Under the pieces are notes generated by a model. The model made no database searches. It was not told the origin of the DNA and saw only the letters and a program-made list of their open reading frames with translations. Position numbers and translations under genes: made by a program. From Pseudomonadota bacterium (GTDB lineage: Bacteria; Pseudomonadota; Gammaproteobacteria; Pseudomonadales; Azotimanducaceae), in NCBI GenBank assembly GCA_009936895.1, contig JAACDS010000015.1:1-6704 (forward strand): a stretch of DNA of 6,704 nucleotides. The letters are read 5' to 3'. This document shows positions 5,552 to 6,704 of this stretch, piece by piece. How positions within the stretch are numbered: the stretch's first letter is position 1; the number at the start of each line of letters is the position of its first letter.

Positions 5552-5626
5552 AGCGACTGCGCTGAGGCACCAAGTAGTGTTCGTGGCGAAAAACCGAGGC
5601 GTTAGGTCATCATTCACACCAATCAA

Positions 5627-5631
5627 AGAGG
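5627..5631 (+). promoter_or_regulatory. Ribosome binding site of bamD
   Basis: AGAGG ends seven bases before TTG 5639-5641. No ATG or GTG is available in frame between here and the lipobox, so this site decides for a TTG start. Confidence 0.75.
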
Positions 5632-5638
5632 CTCCACC

Positions 5639-6685
5639 TTGCTCCACTTCACCACCCGCCCGTGGCATCTGCTGTGGCATCGAGGCAGCTTGAGTCTGCT
5701 TGCCGTCCTTTTACTCTCTCTAACCGTCAGTGGCTGCAGCAGCATTCCGTTTTTTGGTAACGATGACGAGGAAGAGGTTGATATCGAAGCCATCGATACC
5801 ACCGAAGAACGTGTCTACAGCCAAGCCCAGCGCGCTTTGCGCAGTTCCAACTTTTCTGCTGCCATTGAGCAGCTGGAACTGCTGGAAGCTCGCTTTCCCT
5901 TTGGCCGGTTTGCCGAGCAAGCTCAACTGGAGCTGATCTATGCCCATTATCTGACTCAGGACATGGACAGTGCCCGGGCCAATGCAGACCGATTTATTCG
6001 CTTGCACCCGAACCACCCCAACGTAGATTACGCGTATTACTTGAAAGCATTGGCCGCCTATCGCTACCAAGAGGGCATTTTGGACCGATTGTTCTCGTCG
6101 GATCCAGCTAGCCGCGACATGGCCCCACTGCGAGAATCCTATTCAGAGCTGGCAACCTTACTCAACGAATTCCCGGACAGTCAGTATGCTGCGGACGCGC
6201 GTCAGCGGATGCTTCAGCTGCGCGAACTGTTGGCTAGAGCCGAAATTTTTGCTGCAGATTATTATTTACGGCGAGGTGCCTTTGTCGCCGCGGCGAATCG
6301 GGGCTCTTTTATTATTGAGAACTATCCGGACACCGAAGCACGAGCCGATGGGCTAGCAGTCATGGTCGAAGCCTATTATAAGTTGGGCCGCGAAGCAGAA
6401 GCCAACCGCTCGTTACGCGTGTTGGCCCTGAACCATCCTGACTATCCGGAATTTGACGCCGCAGGCAATTTAGTACTGGACGAACGCATTCGCAATCGTG
6501 ACCGTTCATGGACCAACATCATGACCTTGGGCCTGCTCGATCGACCGGATGTGCCTCCACCCATCACCATCGTTTATCCAGACAGCGCCGAACGGCCCGA
6601 TACTGGGTCAGCCACCCAGTCTGAAGCTGCGGTGGAAGACGAGAAGAAGGGCAGCATCTTCGGTTTTCTACCCTTCATCGATTAG
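5639..6685 (+). CDS. bamD: Outer membrane protein assembly factor BamD (ComL lipoprotein)
   Basis: Essential lipoprotein of the BAM complex; works with BamA at the periplasmic face of the outer membrane to fold beta-barrel proteins. Start is TTG 5639, well placed after AGAGG. It gives a proper signal peptide: Arg/His-bearing n-region (1-16), hydrophobic core (LSLLAVLLLSLTV) and lipobox VSGC with lipidated Cys33 followed by Ser, which favours outer-membrane sorting. A short acidic linker (DDEEEVD, 42-48) precedes the TPR-like helical repeats at about 57-262, with family motifs RFPFG (85-89), RFIRLHPNHPNVDY (118-131), SQYAADA (181-187) and YYLRRGA (208-214). The 348 residues exceed E. coli BamD (245), mainly by an 85-residue C-terminal tail of low complexity that starts around LNHPDYP. 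This long form resembles pseudomonad ComL. Transcribed away from rluD. Confidence 0.96.
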   Translation: MLHFTTRPWHLLWHRGSLSLLAVLLLSLTVSGCSSIPFFGNDDEEEVDIEAIDTTEERVYSQAQRALRSSNFSAAIEQLELLEARFPFGRFAEQAQLELIYAHYLTQDMDSARANADRFIRLHPNHPNVDYAYYLKALAAYRYQEGILDRLFSSDPASRDMAPLRESYSELATLLNEFPDSQYAADARQRMLQLRELLARAEIFAADYYLRRGAFVAAANRGSFIIENYPDTEARADGLAVMVEAYYKLGREAEANRSLRVLALNHPDYPEFDAAGNLVLDERIRNRDRSWTNIMTLGLLDRPDVPPPITIVYPDSAERPDTGSATQSEAAVEDEKKGSIFGFLPFID

Positions 6686-6704
6686 TCGATTTCCTACCTG
6701 CAGC

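Larger units (their letters stand above)
5519..5638. other. Divergent rluD/bamD intergenic control region
   Basis: One hundred and twenty bases serve as upstream region for both rluD (minus) and bamD (plus). It contains a perfect 10-bp palindrome, GGTTGCAACC (5522-5531), a 14-bp dyad, TACCGAATTTGGTA (5533-5546), and a candidate bamD promoter overlapping both. For rluD the best -10 candidate in the other direction is TATTCT at 5547-5552, with a poor -35, so the two promoters may overlap. Confidence 0.5.

Noticed and set aside
5519..5680. N-terminal extension of RluD into bamD
   Set aside because: The 54 extra residues come from the divergent control region and antisense bamD; the family N-terminus begins at 5518.
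6677..6690. Small hairpin ATCGA/TCGAT over the bamD stop codon as a terminator
   Set aside because: Only five base pairs, A/T-rich, with just three T after it, and the window ends 14 bases later.

Overview
The window is a compact, conventional chromosomal segment of a gammaproteobacterium of moderately high GC. It carries a branched-chain amino acid operon next to a conserved housekeeping block. The BamD form (a lipoprotein of about 350 residues with a long C-terminal tail), the GEG variant of the thiamine diphosphate motif in the acetolactate synthase, and the bamD / rluD-pgeF arrangement all point to the Pseudomonas/Oceanospirillales side of the class. I cannot name a genus from this sequence.

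Layout. Positions 1-94 hold a 10-bp perfect hairpin downstream of ilvC. Positions 95-3429, minus strand, hold ilvI-ilvH-ilvC in transcription order (3429 down to 95): acetolactate synthase large subunit, small subunit, and ketol-acid reductoisomerase. ilvI and ilvH overlap by 4 nt (GTGA); ilvH and ilvC are 46 nt apart. Positions 3430-3729 are a roughly 300-nt leader with a good sigma70-type promoter just behind pgeF, two tandem hairpins and an 11-nt repeat of the ilvI start region. Positions 3730-5518, minus strand, hold rluD followed by pgeF with an 11-nt overlap. Positions 5519-5638 are the divergent control region with two short palindromes. Positions 5639-6685, plus strand, hold bamD from a TTG start.

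How the genes work together. IlvI and IlvH form acetohydroxyacid synthase and IlvC performs the next step, so three genes encode the first two common steps of valine/isoleucine (and, via valine, leucine) synthesis. RluD modifies helix 69 of 23S rRNA, PgeF is a multicopper-oxidase-like/purine nucleoside-processing protein implicated in cell-wall quality, and BamD assembles outer-membrane proteins. This second block is a common gammaproteobacterial housekeeping neighbourhood.

The strongest anomaly is a one-base frameshift in ilvH at about 1341-1345. Both halves match the family, so the full product would be 167 residues, but the sequence as written stops after 114. Next is a 12-bp minisatellite inside pgeF that adds a (RHSQ)n-like loop. 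I found no mobile element, CRISPR array, RNA gene or clearly new system. The remaining observations concern regulation and are modest.
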